The notes: a model not told the origin generated them from the sequence alone. A DNA stretch of 41,677 bases from an uncultured Eubacteriales bacterium (GCA_900545935.1 URAP01000016.1:1-41677); one strand, 5' to 3'; counted from the stretch's first letter, positions 25,186 through 34,603 are shown. Made by a program: numbers and translations.

Positions 25186-25551
25186 ATGACTATACTCGAA
25201 ATGGCTAATCAGCTCGGACATATGCTTGCGGAGACCGATGTAATGAAGCGCTCAAAGGCTGCGGAGGCTGCCTTTCAGTCGGATGCCGATCTTCAGGCGG
25301 ATATAGCGGAGTACAACGCGCAGACCGCCGCAATGCAGAAGACGGAGGACGACGAGAGCAAGGCTGCTATACGCGAGCGCGCTGACGCACTGTACGGAAA
25401 GATCATCTCCTACCCGACATATGTCGCATACTTTGAGGCTAACAACGCCGTTATGAATCTCATGAACGAGGTAAACGAGGAGATAAACTTTGCTATCACC
25501 GGCGAGCACGGCTGCGGCGGAAACTGCTCGTCCTGCGGCGGCTGTCACTGA
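25186..25551 (+). CDS. YlbF/YmcA (RicA/RicF) family protein with C-terminal Cys cluster
   Basis: The 121-residue mostly helical protein matches the Com_YlbF family: ILEMANQLGHMLAETDVM at the start, FQSDADLQADIAEYNAQ, and YVAYFEANNAVMNLMNEV. The tail GCGGNCSSCGGC has four cysteines and is a likely metal or Fe-S site. In Bacillus subtilis YmcA, YlbF and YaaT form a complex carrying Fe-S clusters that promotes mRNA maturation and aids sporulation, competence and biofilm formation. The position between miaB and mutS corresponds to ymcA in B. subtilis. Which paralogue this is cannot be decided by eye. AAAGGAAG precedes the ATG. Confidence 0.88.
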   Translation: MTILEMANQLGHMLAETDVMKRSKAAEAAFQSDADLQADIAEYNAQTAAMQKTEDDESKAAIRERADALYGKIISYPTYVAYFEANNAVMNLMNEVNEEINFAITGEHGCGGNCSSCGGCH

Positions 25552-25647
25552 TATAGGCAGCTCCGACGCTCGGACAGCGGGTGAGAGCACCGCATATTGA
25601 TATCCGGCGATGCCGTCGGATCACACAAGGAGATGGGGGATAAGAAA

Positions 25648-28251
25648 ATGACACCGATGATGGAGCAATATCTGCGGATAAAGGCGCAGCATGAGGATGC
25701 TATACTTTTCTACCGTCTCGGAGACTTTTACGAGATGTTCTTCGACGACGCAAAGCTCGTTTCGCGCGAGCTCGAGCTTGTTCTGACCGGCAAGGACTGC
25801 GGCATGGACGAGCGCGCGCCGATGTGCGGAATACCCTATCACTCGAGCGAGAGCTATATCGGACGGCTCGTAGCCAAGGGCTATAAGGTGGTCATTTGCG
25901 AGCAGACGGAGGATCCGGCTACCGCAAAGGGCCTCGTCAATCGCGATGTTGTCCGTATCGTTACCCCCGGTACAATAATAGAGACCGGATTGCTCGACGA
26001 CAGTCGAAACAACTACCTATGCACCGTCTGTGTGAACGGCAGCAGAGCGGGACTCTGCTTTGCCGATGTTTCGACCTCCGAGGTGCGCGGAACCTTTCTG
26101 TCGGGAGAGGATCTCGGACAGATGATAATAAACGAGCTTGCCGCATATTCTCCGCGCGAGCTCCTGCTCAGCTGTCCGGAGGCAGAGGTGCCCGAGGTGG
26201 CTGAGTACGCGCGTAATCGTCAGCATACGATGGTCGATGACAGCCGCGGAGCATTCTTCGACCGCAGTGCGGCGCAGACGCTCGTGCTCGATCGATTCGG
26301 AAAGACCGCAGCCGATATGGGCGCGGTCGAGGAGGAATGCGCTGTCGCATTCGGGGCAATGGTGGCATATATCGAGGAGACCTGCCGCCACGAGATACCG
26401 GATATAAGAAAGCTGACCTTCTACACCGAGGAGCAGTATGTTCAGATGGATTCCTCGACGCGCAGAAATCTCGAGCTGTGTGAGACTATGCGTTCGGGCG
26501 AGCGGCGCGGTTCGCTGCTTTGGGTGCTCGACCGAACAAAAACGTCGATGGGTGCAAGGCTGCTGCGCAGATATATCGAGCAGCCGCTCCGCAATGCATC
26601 GGCAATATCGCGCCGCCTTGACGCGGTAGAGCAGCTGTGCGGAAATTATATGCAGCGCAGCGAGATAACCGAAACGCTCTCCGGAGTTCTCGATCTCGAG
26701 CGTCTGATGGCTAAGGTCAGCTACGGCACGGCAAACGCAAAGGATCTGCTCGCTATCGGAAAATCGCTCGCCCTTGTACCGTATCTGCGTGAGCAGCTGG
26801 CGGATTCCTCATCGAGCGAGCTGTGCGAGATAAGAGATTCCATGTCGCCGGAGGAGGAGCTTTTTCAGCTGCTTCTCTGCGCGATAGATGCCGACCCGTC
26901 CGCGCTTGTCAAGGAGGGCGGAATGATAGCCGACGGCTACAATGCCGAGGTGGACGAGCTGCGCGGCATTATCGACAATTCAAAGGATTATAAAAATCGT
27001 ATCGAGGCGCGCGAGCGCGAAAGAACGGGTATCAAGACGCTCAAGATAGGCTACAATAAGGTTTTCGGCTACTACATAGAGGTGTCAAAGTCGTATACAT
27101 CGCTTGTCCCGGACGACTATGTGCGAAAGCAGACGCTCACCACCGGCGAGCGTTATATAACCGATGAGCTGAAGGATATGGAGGCTACTATCCTCGGCGC
27201 TCGTGACAAGCTCTCGAGCCTCGAGTATGATATATTCTGCGGACTTCGTGACCGCGTGAGCGAGCGTGCCGCAGCTATCGCGGCGGATGCCGAGTGCTTT
27301 GCACGGCTCGACGTGCTCTGTTCGCTTGCCTCTGTCGCATCGGAGAACAGATATGTCCGCCCGGAGATAGAGTACAGCGACATAACCGATATTCGCGGGG
27401 GCAGACACCCCGTAGTGGAGCGTTTTGCCGGCAGCGGAGGCTTTGTTCCGAACGATACCCTGCTCGATACCTCGCACAATCGGCTTGCTCTTATCACAGG
27501 ACCGAATATGGCGGGTAAATCCACATACATGCGTCAGGTGGCGATAATAACCCTTATGGCGCAGATGGGCTCGTTCGTTCCCGCAGACTCCGCGCGGATA
27601 GGCATCGTTGACCGCATATTTACAAGGGTCGGCGCATCGGACGATCTTGCGGCGGGACAGTCGACCTTTATGCTCGAAATGACAGAGGTGGCGTACATCC
27701 TTTCGCACGCGACCCCGCGCAGCCTCATCGTATACGACGAGATAGGCAGGGGCACAAGCACCTTCGACGGCATGAGCATCGCCCGCGCCGTCGCGGAATA
27801 TACGGCGGGCAAAAAGATAGGTGCGCGCACCCTTTTTGCGACGCATTATCACGAGCTTACCGCGCTCGAGGGAGAGATAGACGGGGTTGTAAATTACAAT
27901 ATCACGGCAAAGAAAAAGGGCGACGGTATCATCTTCCTGCGCCGCGTGGTGCGCGGAGCAGCTGACGACAGTTACGGTATCGAGGTCGCCAAGCTCGCAG
28001 GCGTGCCGAGTGAGGTAATCCGCCGCGCACGTGCCGTGCTTGCCGGACTTGAGCGCCGCAGTGCGGAGGCCGAGCGGATATGCGAGGAGGAGCAGGAAAG
28101 CGGCGAGCCGGATACAGGGCTTGATAATGTCAGCTTCGGCGATATCGGGCAGACCGAGCTGCGTGACCGCATAGCCGCGCTCGATATGGATTCCATGACT
28201 CCGCGCGACGCGCTCGAGCTGCTGTACGAGCTGAAAAAACTGGTATATTGA
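25648..28251 (+). CDS. mutS: DNA mismatch repair protein MutS
   Basis: The 867-residue ATPase recognises mismatches. TPMMEQYLRIKAQ opens the protein, and FYRLGDFYEMF carries the mismatch-wedging Phe27 and Glu29. The core and clamp domains follow, then Walker A GPNMAGKST (618-626), VYDEIGRGTSTFDG and FATHYHELT. The C terminus carries the MutL/beta-clamp-type tail. The start is the ATG 25648 that yields MTPMMEQY as in the family; GGGGGAT lies 6 bases upstream. TTG 25597 and ATG 25633 are in frame but less likely. The mutL gene follows after 110 bases. Confidence 0.97.
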   Translation: MTPMMEQYLRIKAQHEDAILFYRLGDFYEMFFDDAKLVSRELELVLTGKDCGMDERAPMCGIPYHSSESYIGRLVAKGYKVVICEQTEDPATAKGLVNRDVVRIVTPGTIIETGLLDDSRNNYLCTVCVNGSRAGLCFADVSTSEVRGTFLSGEDLGQMIINELAAYSPRELLLSCPEAEVPEVAEYARNRQHTMVDDSRGAFFDRSAAQTLVLDRFGKTAADMGAVEEECAVAFGAMVAYIEETCRHEIPDIRKLTFYTEEQYVQMDSSTRRNLELCETMRSGERRGSLLWVLDRTKTSMGARLLRRYIEQPLRNASAISRRLDAVEQLCGNYMQRSEITETLSGVLDLERLMAKVSYGTANAKDLLAIGKSLALVPYLREQLADSSSSELCEIRDSMSPEEELFQLLLCAIDADPSALVKEGGMIADGYNAEVDELRGIIDNSKDYKNRIEARERERTGIKTLKIGYNKVFGYYIEVSKSYTSLVPDDYVRKQTLTTGERYITDELKDMEATILGARDKLSSLEYDIFCGLRDRVSERAAAIAADAECFARLDVLCSLASVASENRYVRPEIEYSDITDIRGGRHPVVERFAGSGGFVPNDTLLDTSHNRLALITGPNMAGKSTYMRQVAIITLMAQMGSFVPADSARIGIVDRIFTRVGASDDLAAGQSTFMLEMTEVAYILSHATPRSLIVYDEIGRGTSTFDGMSIARAVAEYTAGKKIGARTLFATHYHELTALEGEIDGVVNYNITAKKKGDGIIFLRRVVRGAADDSYGIEVAKLAGVPSEVIRRARAVLAGLERRSAEAERICEEEQESGEPDTGLDNVSFGDIGQTELRDRIAALDMDSMTPRDALELLYELKKLVY

Positions 28252-28361
28252 GTTAATGTGATGTCCACGGTAGGCTTTGTCGAACAGCCTTTGCGTGCGA
28301 TTTTGACGGATGCCCTATATGACATAGCCGCAGTGAGGGTATGAAAGGGAGTGATACTGCT

Positions 28362-30698
28362 TTGGGAAATAAGATAAACGTACTTGATTTTAAGGTCGCG
28401 AACCTTATCGCGGCGGGCGAGGTCGTGGAGCGTCCCGCATCGGCGATAAAGGAGCTTATCGAGAATTCGGTGGATGCCGGCGCGAAGAATATTATCGTAG
28501 AGATCCAGAACGGCGGTATCTCTCTCATGCGCGTGACCGACGACGGCTGCGGAATGAGCCGCGAGGATACCGAGATGTGCATCCGCCGTCATGCTACGAG
28601 CAAGATAAAGGATGCATCAGACCTTGCATACATAATAACGCTCGGCTTCCGCGGCGAGGCGCTTGCTGCTATCGCATCGGTGTCGAGGCTGAGAATATTC
28701 TCAAAGCGTCGTGAGGATCAGGTCGGAACGCTGCTGTCATCTGACGGCGGAAGAAACGTGACCGTTACCGAGACCGGCTGTGCGAGCGGCACGACGGTCA
28801 TCGCGGAGGAGCTGTTCGCAAATGTTCCCGCAAGGCGCAAGTTCCTTAAAAAGGACGCGGCGGAGACTATGGCGGTGACCGGAATAGTGGAAAAGGCTGC
28901 GCTTGCCCATCCCGAGATAGCCATATCGCTTATCTGCGACGGAAAGCTGCGCTACCGTACATCCGGAGACGGCGATCTGCGCAGCGCGATATATGCGGTA
29001 ATGGGCAGAGAATGCGCGAATAATCTCATTCCCGTCCGCGCACTGAGCGACGGAATAGAGATAAACGGCTTTGTCGGTACGCCCGAGCTTATACGCAAGA
29101 ATCGCCACGGAGAGAGCTTCTTTCTCAACGGCAGATATGTCCGTAACACAACGGCTCAGAGCGCGCTCGAAGCTGCATTCCGTACATATATTCCGAGCGA
29201 TAAATTTCCGATGTCGGTGCTGCATCTCAAGATACATCCGTCGCTTGTCGATGTAAATGTCCATCCTGCGAAGCTTGAGGTCAAGTTTGCGGAGGAGCGT
29301 AAGGTGTTTGAAGCTATCTATGCGGCTGTCCGCGGTGCGCTGACTCACAGCATCCCGCGCCCGGAGTACGGAGAGCGTACACCGGATGACAAGCGTCAGG
29401 AGGGCGAGGCTGCTCTGTCGTCCTTTGTGCCGCTCCCCGACCGTACGGAGAAAAAAAAGCCTGAGGATCGCTCGCTGTTTATCGAGGCGAGCGGCTTACG
29501 TACACGCTCTGCGCATGACTGCTTCGGTACGGGGGCTTCGGGTGTCGGCAGCATGTCGGGAGGCACCGGTTCGGCAAGTCTTGGTACTGTCGGAGCCGGT
29601 AATATAGACCGCAGACTTCTCGATATCGAGTATGACGGCGCGCTGCCGCAGGAAAAAACGGCAGGCGGTGTGACCGAAAATAATGGCGCTGCCGTCGGTG
29701 TCGGAGACGGAATTGCCGAAAATGACGATGTGTCCGGAAACTACGCCACGACCGATGTTAGCTCCGATATGTCAGGCGGTGCGGACGGTGCTCCTATCAG
29801 ACGAGACGGTCCCGAGCACGGCTTTACCCCGGCACCCGATCCGTTCGCGTCACGCAGGTCGGCAAGCGTTCACGCAATGTCGTCGGCATGCGGTACGGAT
29901 AGCGGAGCGTTCGGGAACGGCACCGAGAGCGGAGATCACGGCAACATATCGAATAAAGGAAATGGCGCGGGCGGTGCTGGCGGCTCTGATGCGGGCGACG
30001 ATAATATCCTGCGTGACCCGTCGGCGGGGCTGTATACGGGAGGAGCTTCCGGGGTATATCCCGGTGCATCGGCGGTCGGCTCCGTCTCCGGAAACAATAC
30101 ATCGCATGTGCCCGTATATTATCGCATAATCGGTATCGCCGCAAACGCTTATGTGTTTGTAGAGGTGTCTGACGGCGTTGTTGTTATAGACAAGCATGCG
30201 GCGCATGAGCGCATTCTGTTCGAGCGTATGAAGGAAAATATGTACGCGAGCCGCCGATGCGAGCAGCTTCTGCTCATACCCGAGATCTTGCAGCTCTCGC
30301 CGGAGGAGTTTGCGGCGGCGTGTGAGTATCGCGACGAGATAGAAAAGACCGGGTTTTCGTTCGATGCCGATGAGGAAACGCTTGGAGTAAAGCTGACCTC
30401 GCGTCCGTCGGAGATCGAGCAGTCGGCGACCGGGGACGTATTCATGCAGATACTCTCCTCGCTGAGCAGCGGCGGAGACGGCGCAGAACGCTCGCAGAGC
30501 GATATGTACGAGCGGGCGCTGTTTCAGGCATCCTGCAAGGCTGCTGTCAAGGCGGGGCGTGAGGACGATATCTCGCACATCGAATATATCTGCGATGCGG
30601 TGATGAACGACCCACGCATACGCTTCTGCCCGCACGGCAGACCGGTCTCGTTTGAGCTGACCACACGCGATATAGAGAAGCGATTTAAGAGAATATAG
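28362..30698 (+). CDS. mutL: DNA mismatch repair protein MutL with very long linker
   Basis: The 778-residue protein has an N-terminal GHKL ATPase (LIAAGEVVERPASAIKELIE, NSVDAG, DDGCGM, TLGFRGEALAAIASV) and a C-terminal endonuclease domain with DKHAAHERILFE (610-621), a form of the DQHA(x)2E(x)4E metal motif, and CPHGRP near the end. Between about residues 330 and 580 is a Gly/Ser/Asp/Asn-rich linker, some 150 residues longer than in B. subtilis MutL. The start is a TTG at 28362, supported by AAAGGGAG 10 bases upstream and by MGNKINVLD matching family starts. ATG 28341 has poor spacing. Confidence 0.95.
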   Translation: MGNKINVLDFKVANLIAAGEVVERPASAIKELIENSVDAGAKNIIVEIQNGGISLMRVTDDGCGMSREDTEMCIRRHATSKIKDASDLAYIITLGFRGEALAAIASVSRLRIFSKRREDQVGTLLSSDGGRNVTVTETGCASGTTVIAEELFANVPARRKFLKKDAAETMAVTGIVEKAALAHPEIAISLICDGKLRYRTSGDGDLRSAIYAVMGRECANNLIPVRALSDGIEINGFVGTPELIRKNRHGESFFLNGRYVRNTTAQSALEAAFRTYIPSDKFPMSVLHLKIHPSLVDVNVHPAKLEVKFAEERKVFEAIYAAVRGALTHSIPRPEYGERTPDDKRQEGEAALSSFVPLPDRTEKKKPEDRSLFIEASGLRTRSAHDCFGTGASGVGSMSGGTGSASLGTVGAGNIDRRLLDIEYDGALPQEKTAGGVTENNGAAVGVGDGIAENDDVSGNYATTDVSSDMSGGADGAPIRRDGPEHGFTPAPDPFASRRSASVHAMSSACGTDSGAFGNGTESGDHGNISNKGNGAGGAGGSDAGDDNILRDPSAGLYTGGASGVYPGASAVGSVSGNNTSHVPVYYRIIGIAANAYVFVEVSDGVVVIDKHAAHERILFERMKENMYASRRCEQLLLIPEILQLSPEEFAAACEYRDEIEKTGFSFDADEETLGVKLTSRPSEIEQSATGDVFMQILSSLSSGGDGAERSQSDMYERALFQASCKAAVKAGREDDISHIEYICDAVMNDPRIRFCPHGRPVSFELTTRDIEKRFKRI

Positions 30699-30797
30699 GC
30701 ATATCGGCGCGGCGCAGAGCCGTGACGCGTGCCGGTGCAAAGGCATCTATGCTATGCCCGCCGACGGCGGAGAAAAATCGGAAAGGCTGCTTTTATA

Positions 30798-31931
30798 ATG
30801 GCATTCAAACTGTTAAAAAAAGAAGGAAATGCGCGCAGGGGCGTGATGGAGACGGTTCACGGTACCATTCAGACCCCGGTGTTTATGAACGTCGGAACGA
30901 GCGCCGCCATCAAGGGCGGAATATCTACCGGAGATCTGTACAATCTCGGCTGTCAGGTCGAGCTGTCAAACACATATCATCTGCATATCCGCCCGGGCGA
31001 TAAGCTCATTCACGAACTCGGCGGAATACATAAGTTTTTCAATTGGGACAGACCCGTGCTTACCGACTCGGGCGGATTTCAGGTCTTTTCGCTTGCCAAG
31101 CTCCGCCGCATAAAGGAGGAGGGCGTGTATTTCGCGTCGCATATAGACGGTAAGCGCATATTCATGGGACCCGAGGAGAGCATGCAGATACAGTCGAATC
31201 TCGCCTCGACTATCGCTATGGCATTTGACGAATGCATCGAAAATCCCGCTCCCTATGACTATGTAAAGCGCTCCTGCGACCGCACCTACCGCTGGCTCGT
31301 CCGCTGCAAGGCGGAGATGCAGCGCCTGAGCACACTGCCTGAGACCATTAATCCCGAGCAGCTGCTGTTCGGCATCAATCAAGGCTCGACCTACGAGGAT
31401 CTGCGTATCGACCATATGAAGCGCATCGCAGAGCTTGACCTGCCCGGATACGCTATCGGCGGTCTCGCAGTCGGCGAGGAGGCGGACGAGATGTATCGGA
31501 TAATCGAGGCTGTCGAGCCGCATATGCCCGCCGATAAGCCGCGTTATCTTATGGGCGTGGGAACTCCGGTCAACATTCTCGAGGCGGTACAGCGCGGAGT
31601 CGATTTTTTTGACTGCGTTATGCCGAGCCGCAATGCCCGCCACGGCAATCTGTTTACATGGAAGGGCAAGCTCAACGTACTCAACGAGAAATTTATCATG
31701 GACGATAAGCCGATAGACGAGGACTGTCAGTGCCCTGCCTGCCGCAGATATTCAAAGGCATATATCCGCCATCTGTTCAAGGCGCGCGAGCTGCTCGGAA
31801 TGCGTCTGTGCGTGCTGCACAACCTTTATTTTTACAACGAGCTGATGAGTGAGATACGTCTTGCGCTCGACGAGGGGCGCTTTGAGGCGTTCTACAAAAA
31901 GTATGTTCCGATCCTCGGTGAGAAGATCTGA
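30798..31931 (+). CDS. tgt: Queuine/preQ1 tRNA-ribosyltransferase (TGT)
   Basis: TGT exchanges guanine 34 for preQ1 in tRNAs with GUN anticodons. The 377-residue protein is complete. LTDSGGFQVFSLAKLR holds a catalytic Asp, GGLAVGEE the substrate loop, and FDCVMPSRNARHGNLF the nucleophilic Asp. Zinc is bound by Cys310, Cys312 and Cys315 (CQCPAC) and the His of LHNLYFY. AAAGG lies 11 bases before ATG 30798; the frame upstream is not TGT-like. It may be co-transcribed with mutL, 99 bases behind. No queA or yajC lies next to it in the window. Confidence 0.97.
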   Translation: MAFKLLKKEGNARRGVMETVHGTIQTPVFMNVGTSAAIKGGISTGDLYNLGCQVELSNTYHLHIRPGDKLIHELGGIHKFFNWDRPVLTDSGGFQVFSLAKLRRIKEEGVYFASHIDGKRIFMGPEESMQIQSNLASTIAMAFDECIENPAPYDYVKRSCDRTYRWLVRCKAEMQRLSTLPETINPEQLLFGINQGSTYEDLRIDHMKRIAELDLPGYAIGGLAVGEEADEMYRIIEAVEPHMPADKPRYLMGVGTPVNILEAVQRGVDFFDCVMPSRNARHGNLFTWKGKLNVLNEKFIMDDKPIDEDCQCPACRRYSKAYIRHLFKARELLGMRLCVLHNLYFYNELMSEIRLALDEGRFEAFYKKYVPILGEKI

Positions 31932-31987
31932 TATGGGTGCTGCGCAACCGATTTTTTCGCTTTTTCGTGCCGCGGCGCAAAATTTTC

Positions 31988-32016
31988 TTTACAAAATTCG
32001 TGCAATGTGTTATACT
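31988..32016 (+). promoter_or_regulatory. Sigma-70/SigA promoter of the fucU-like gene
   Basis: TTTACA (31988-31993), 17 bases, TATACT (32011-32016). The leader to the start is about 90 bases and includes a small GGCGG-CTTG-CCGCC hairpin (32066-32080 region) and an A/T-rich stretch before the GGAGG binding site. Confidence 0.85.
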
Positions 32017-32108
32017 TAACATGCATTATACGGTATCGGCACATACTCCGTAATCAAGTGCATATGGCGGCTTGCCGCCTAAAAAAATAATTTTTCCGGA
32101 GGCATATT

Positions 32109-32531
32109 ATGCTTAAAGGTATTCCTTCAATCATTTCACCCGACCTTTTAAAGATCCTTATGGAAATGGGACACGGCGACGAGCTTGTTATCGGCGACGG
32201 TAACTTCCCCGCAGCGAGAGTTGCACAGCGTCTTGTACGCGAGGACGGACACACGGTACCCGAGCTGCTCGAGGCTATTCTCAAGCTCTATCCTCTCGAC
32301 ACCTATTCCGACCCGGTATACATCATGCAGAAGGTGCCCGGCGACAATGTCGAGACTCCTATCTGGAAGGAGTTTGAGGCTATCACCGGTAAATATACCG
32401 ACAAGCCCCTCACTCAGATCGAGCGCTTTGAGTTTTATGAAAGAGCCAAGGAGGCGTATGCGGTCGTTACCTCCGGTGAGACCGCTCTTTATGCTAATAT
32501 CATCATCAGAAAGGGCGTTGTCGTAGAGTAA
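32109..32531 (+). CDS. fucU: RbsD/FucU family sugar mutarotase (L-fucose mutarotase-like)
   Basis: The 140-residue protein matches FucU in length and sequence: MLKGIPSIISPDLLKILMEM, GHGDE with catalytic His22, GDGNFPA, ERFEFYERAKEAYAVV and SGETALYANIIIRKGV. The family interconverts alpha and beta anomers of fucose, ribose and related sugars in the cytoplasm. GGAGG precedes the ATG. It has its own promoter and no fucose or ribose genes adjoin it, so its real sugar is uncertain. Confidence 0.87.
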   Translation: MLKGIPSIISPDLLKILMEMGHGDELVIGDGNFPAARVAQRLVREDGHTVPELLEAILKLYPLDTYSDPVYIMQKVPGDNVETPIWKEFEAITGKYTDKPLTQIERFEFYERAKEAYAVVTSGETALYANIIIRKGVVVE

Positions 32532-32633
32532 GCTGCGGCAATGTGCGCTGCAAGCGGATTCGGTTCGGATCGGCTGCGCCTTACTTTTAATACTTTCGGC
32601 TTTTTTATCGGCAGATGAGAGGAGGCGAGACAT

Positions 32634-34337
32634 ATGCGGAGATTTATTCGCTGCTGTCCGCTTATGCTCGTCTGCCTTCTTTTTATCGGCTCGATCGCCG
32701 CGGTCGGATATGTGTCGCTGCTCCTGCCGGACAAGCTCGTACTTACACGCTCGCTGCTCATTATCGCCGGCGGCGTTACCGCTGCTGCGGGACTTATCCT
32801 GTGTGCCGTATCCGGCAGGGGAGAGGGCAGAGCCGCTTTGATTTTTTTCGGCGCGGCGATAGCGGTCGGCTGTGTAATCGGTTCGCTGTATTTCGGAGAC
32901 TATCGGAATAGAATAGTACAGAGGTTTTCGGGCTCGGACAGGTCGGTGACCGCTGTCGTCGAGCGGGTACGGTATTCCTCGGCGTCATATATGATATTCG
33001 ATGCGCAGCTGAGCTCGATAGACGGCGAGGGCTGCTCGCTTTCCGCAACCGTCAAGGTTCGCGGCGCGCCCGGACTGCGCGTCGGCGAGCGCTTCGGCAT
33101 GCATGCGGATATTGCGGAGACCGAGCCGTATGACGGAACTGCGCTGTCGCTTATGTATTCCGCGTCCGAGGGACGCTTTCTCACACTCTCAACCGATTCG
33201 CTCAGTATCTACGGCAGAGAGCCGTCCGGCAGTCTTACCGCACGCTTTGCACGGCTGCGTGAACGTGTGGGTCAAACGCTGTCGCTCCGACTCGGCGACG
33301 GCGCGGGGCTCTGCCGCGCACTGCTGCTCGGAGATCGCAGCGAGCTCGGCGATAGTATATCGGATGATTTTTCCGCACTCGGAATATCGCACATAGTCGC
33401 TGTCAGCGGCCTGCATCTCGGAATAATCACTGCGGTAGTCTCATTCCTGCTGCGCCGTCTGCATGTCCCGAATGTGCCCTCGATAATCGTTACTGCGGTA
33501 TTCGCGCTGCTGTTTGCCGCGCTTACCGGCTTTTCCTCATCGGTTCTCCGCTCGGCACTTATGCTTATGATAGCGAGCAGCGCAAGAATGGGCGGGAGAT
33601 CGGGGCATATGCCGACCTCGCTTGCCTCGGCTGTTGCGCTCATTATACTGTTTCGCCCGTGCGCGGTGCTTGATGTCGGACTTGTGCTGTCGTTTTCCTC
33701 GACCTTCGGGATCGCCGTGATCGGCGCGCCGCTCTGCCGCCGCATATCCGAGCGTATCAGCCGATATACTCACGATATCCGTGAGCGCTTTTATTCGCGC
33801 TCCCCGTCTGCGATGCGCGGTGCGATCTCAGGGCTTGCGGTCGGTATGGCGGAGTTTGCGCTCGACTCGGTTATTATCGGTGCCTCGGCAAATCTCCTGA
33901 CTGCACCGCTCGCTTTTCTCTTTTTCGGCTTTTCATCGCTGTATTCGATTCCCGCCACCGTCCTCTTTTCGCCGCTCGCAGGGCTTCTGCTGTCACTCTC
34001 GCCCTTTGCACTGCTGCCGTCATCATTTGTGCTTGCGCCTTATGCCGCGTCGGTCGTGGCAAGTATTTCAAATTTCGTTTCCCGCCTTGCCTCCGCATGC
34101 GCGGTACTTGCCTATGAGATGGGACCGTTCGGCGCGCTCGCCGTTACCGGAATGCTGCTGTACGGTCTGCCGTTTATTCTTCGCGGTCTGCCCTCTGTCG
34201 CCTATGGCAGCGACAGCCGCAGACGCAGAGCATTGCTCGCGACACTCTTGCTCGGCATGCTTCTGCTTGTCGGAGGCATCGCGGCGGTCATGCTGCTTGC
34301 TTCTGCCGGGGCGGGCACGGCACCGAGCACGCTTTGA
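32634..34337 (+). CDS. comEC: ComEC/Rec2 competence channel protein lacking the metallo-beta-lactamase domain
   Basis: The 567-residue membrane protein has two N-terminal membrane segments, a soluble beta-rich segment (VTAVVERVRYSS onward), and the competence domain: ALLLGDRSELGDSISDDFSALGISHIVAVSGLHLGII in pieces, LTGFSSSVLRSALMLMI, LDVGLVLSFSSTFGI and several further helices. ComEC imports single-stranded DNA during transformation. The usual C-terminal metallo-beta-lactamase-like domain is absent; the stop at 34335 follows a last membrane helix and short tail. GGAGG lies 8 bases ahead of the ATG. No comEA is adjacent. The channel may still work, or the hydrolase may be a separate protein. 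Confidence 0.9.
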   Translation: MRRFIRCCPLMLVCLLFIGSIAAVGYVSLLLPDKLVLTRSLLIIAGGVTAAAGLILCAVSGRGEGRAALIFFGAAIAVGCVIGSLYFGDYRNRIVQRFSGSDRSVTAVVERVRYSSASYMIFDAQLSSIDGEGCSLSATVKVRGAPGLRVGERFGMHADIAETEPYDGTALSLMYSASEGRFLTLSTDSLSIYGREPSGSLTARFARLRERVGQTLSLRLGDGAGLCRALLLGDRSELGDSISDDFSALGISHIVAVSGLHLGIITAVVSFLLRRLHVPNVPSIIVTAVFALLFAALTGFSSSVLRSALMLMIASSARMGGRSGHMPTSLASAVALIILFRPCAVLDVGLVLSFSSTFGIAVIGAPLCRRISERISRYTHDIRERFYSRSPSAMRGAISGLAVGMAEFALDSVIIGASANLLTAPLAFLFFGFSSLYSIPATVLFSPLAGLLLSLSPFALLPSSFVLAPYAASVVASISNFVSRLASACAVLAYEMGPFGALAVTGMLLYGLPFILRGLPSVAYGSDSRRRRALLATLLLGMLLLVGGIAAVMLLASAGAGTAPSTL

Positions 34338-34478
34338 TGGCTCGGGGCGGTGTTGGCGGATGCGCTCCGATTAGTGCGATTTACTTTGATCCCGATCCTG
34401 TTAGACGGATGATTTGCGCCGCTTGTCGGTGCGGACTGCTCGACAAATGCTTTTAGGCACAGCAAATTTAATAACGAA

Positions 34479-34520
34479 AAAACGGTCATACCCGCCCTGA
34501 GGCAGCTACGACCGTTTTAT
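34479..34520. terminator. Bidirectional terminator between comEC and the small acidic gene
   Basis: AAAACGGTC (34479-34487) pairs with GACCGTTTT (34510-34518) around a 22-base loop. On the minus strand the hairpin is followed by TTTTTTCG, and on the plus strand by TTTTATATTT, so it can stop both convergent transcripts. Confidence 0.82.
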
Positions 34521-34603
34521 ATTTGGGTCAAGCGGTTATGCAAGAGTCCGATTTTTCGGTGCTTTACCCGTCGGACAGCATGCAGATCATCGAATACGGC
34601 ATT

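Noticed and set aside
29850..30746. 298-residue minus-strand frame over the mutL linker and C-terminal domain
   Set aside because: The plus-strand protein continues into the conserved MutL endonuclease domain. The minus frame has no motif.
34338..34478. Remnant of a ComEC beta-lactamase domain downstream of comEC
   Set aside because: None of the frames shows a His-x-His-x-Asp-type metal motif, and the region before the terminator is too short.
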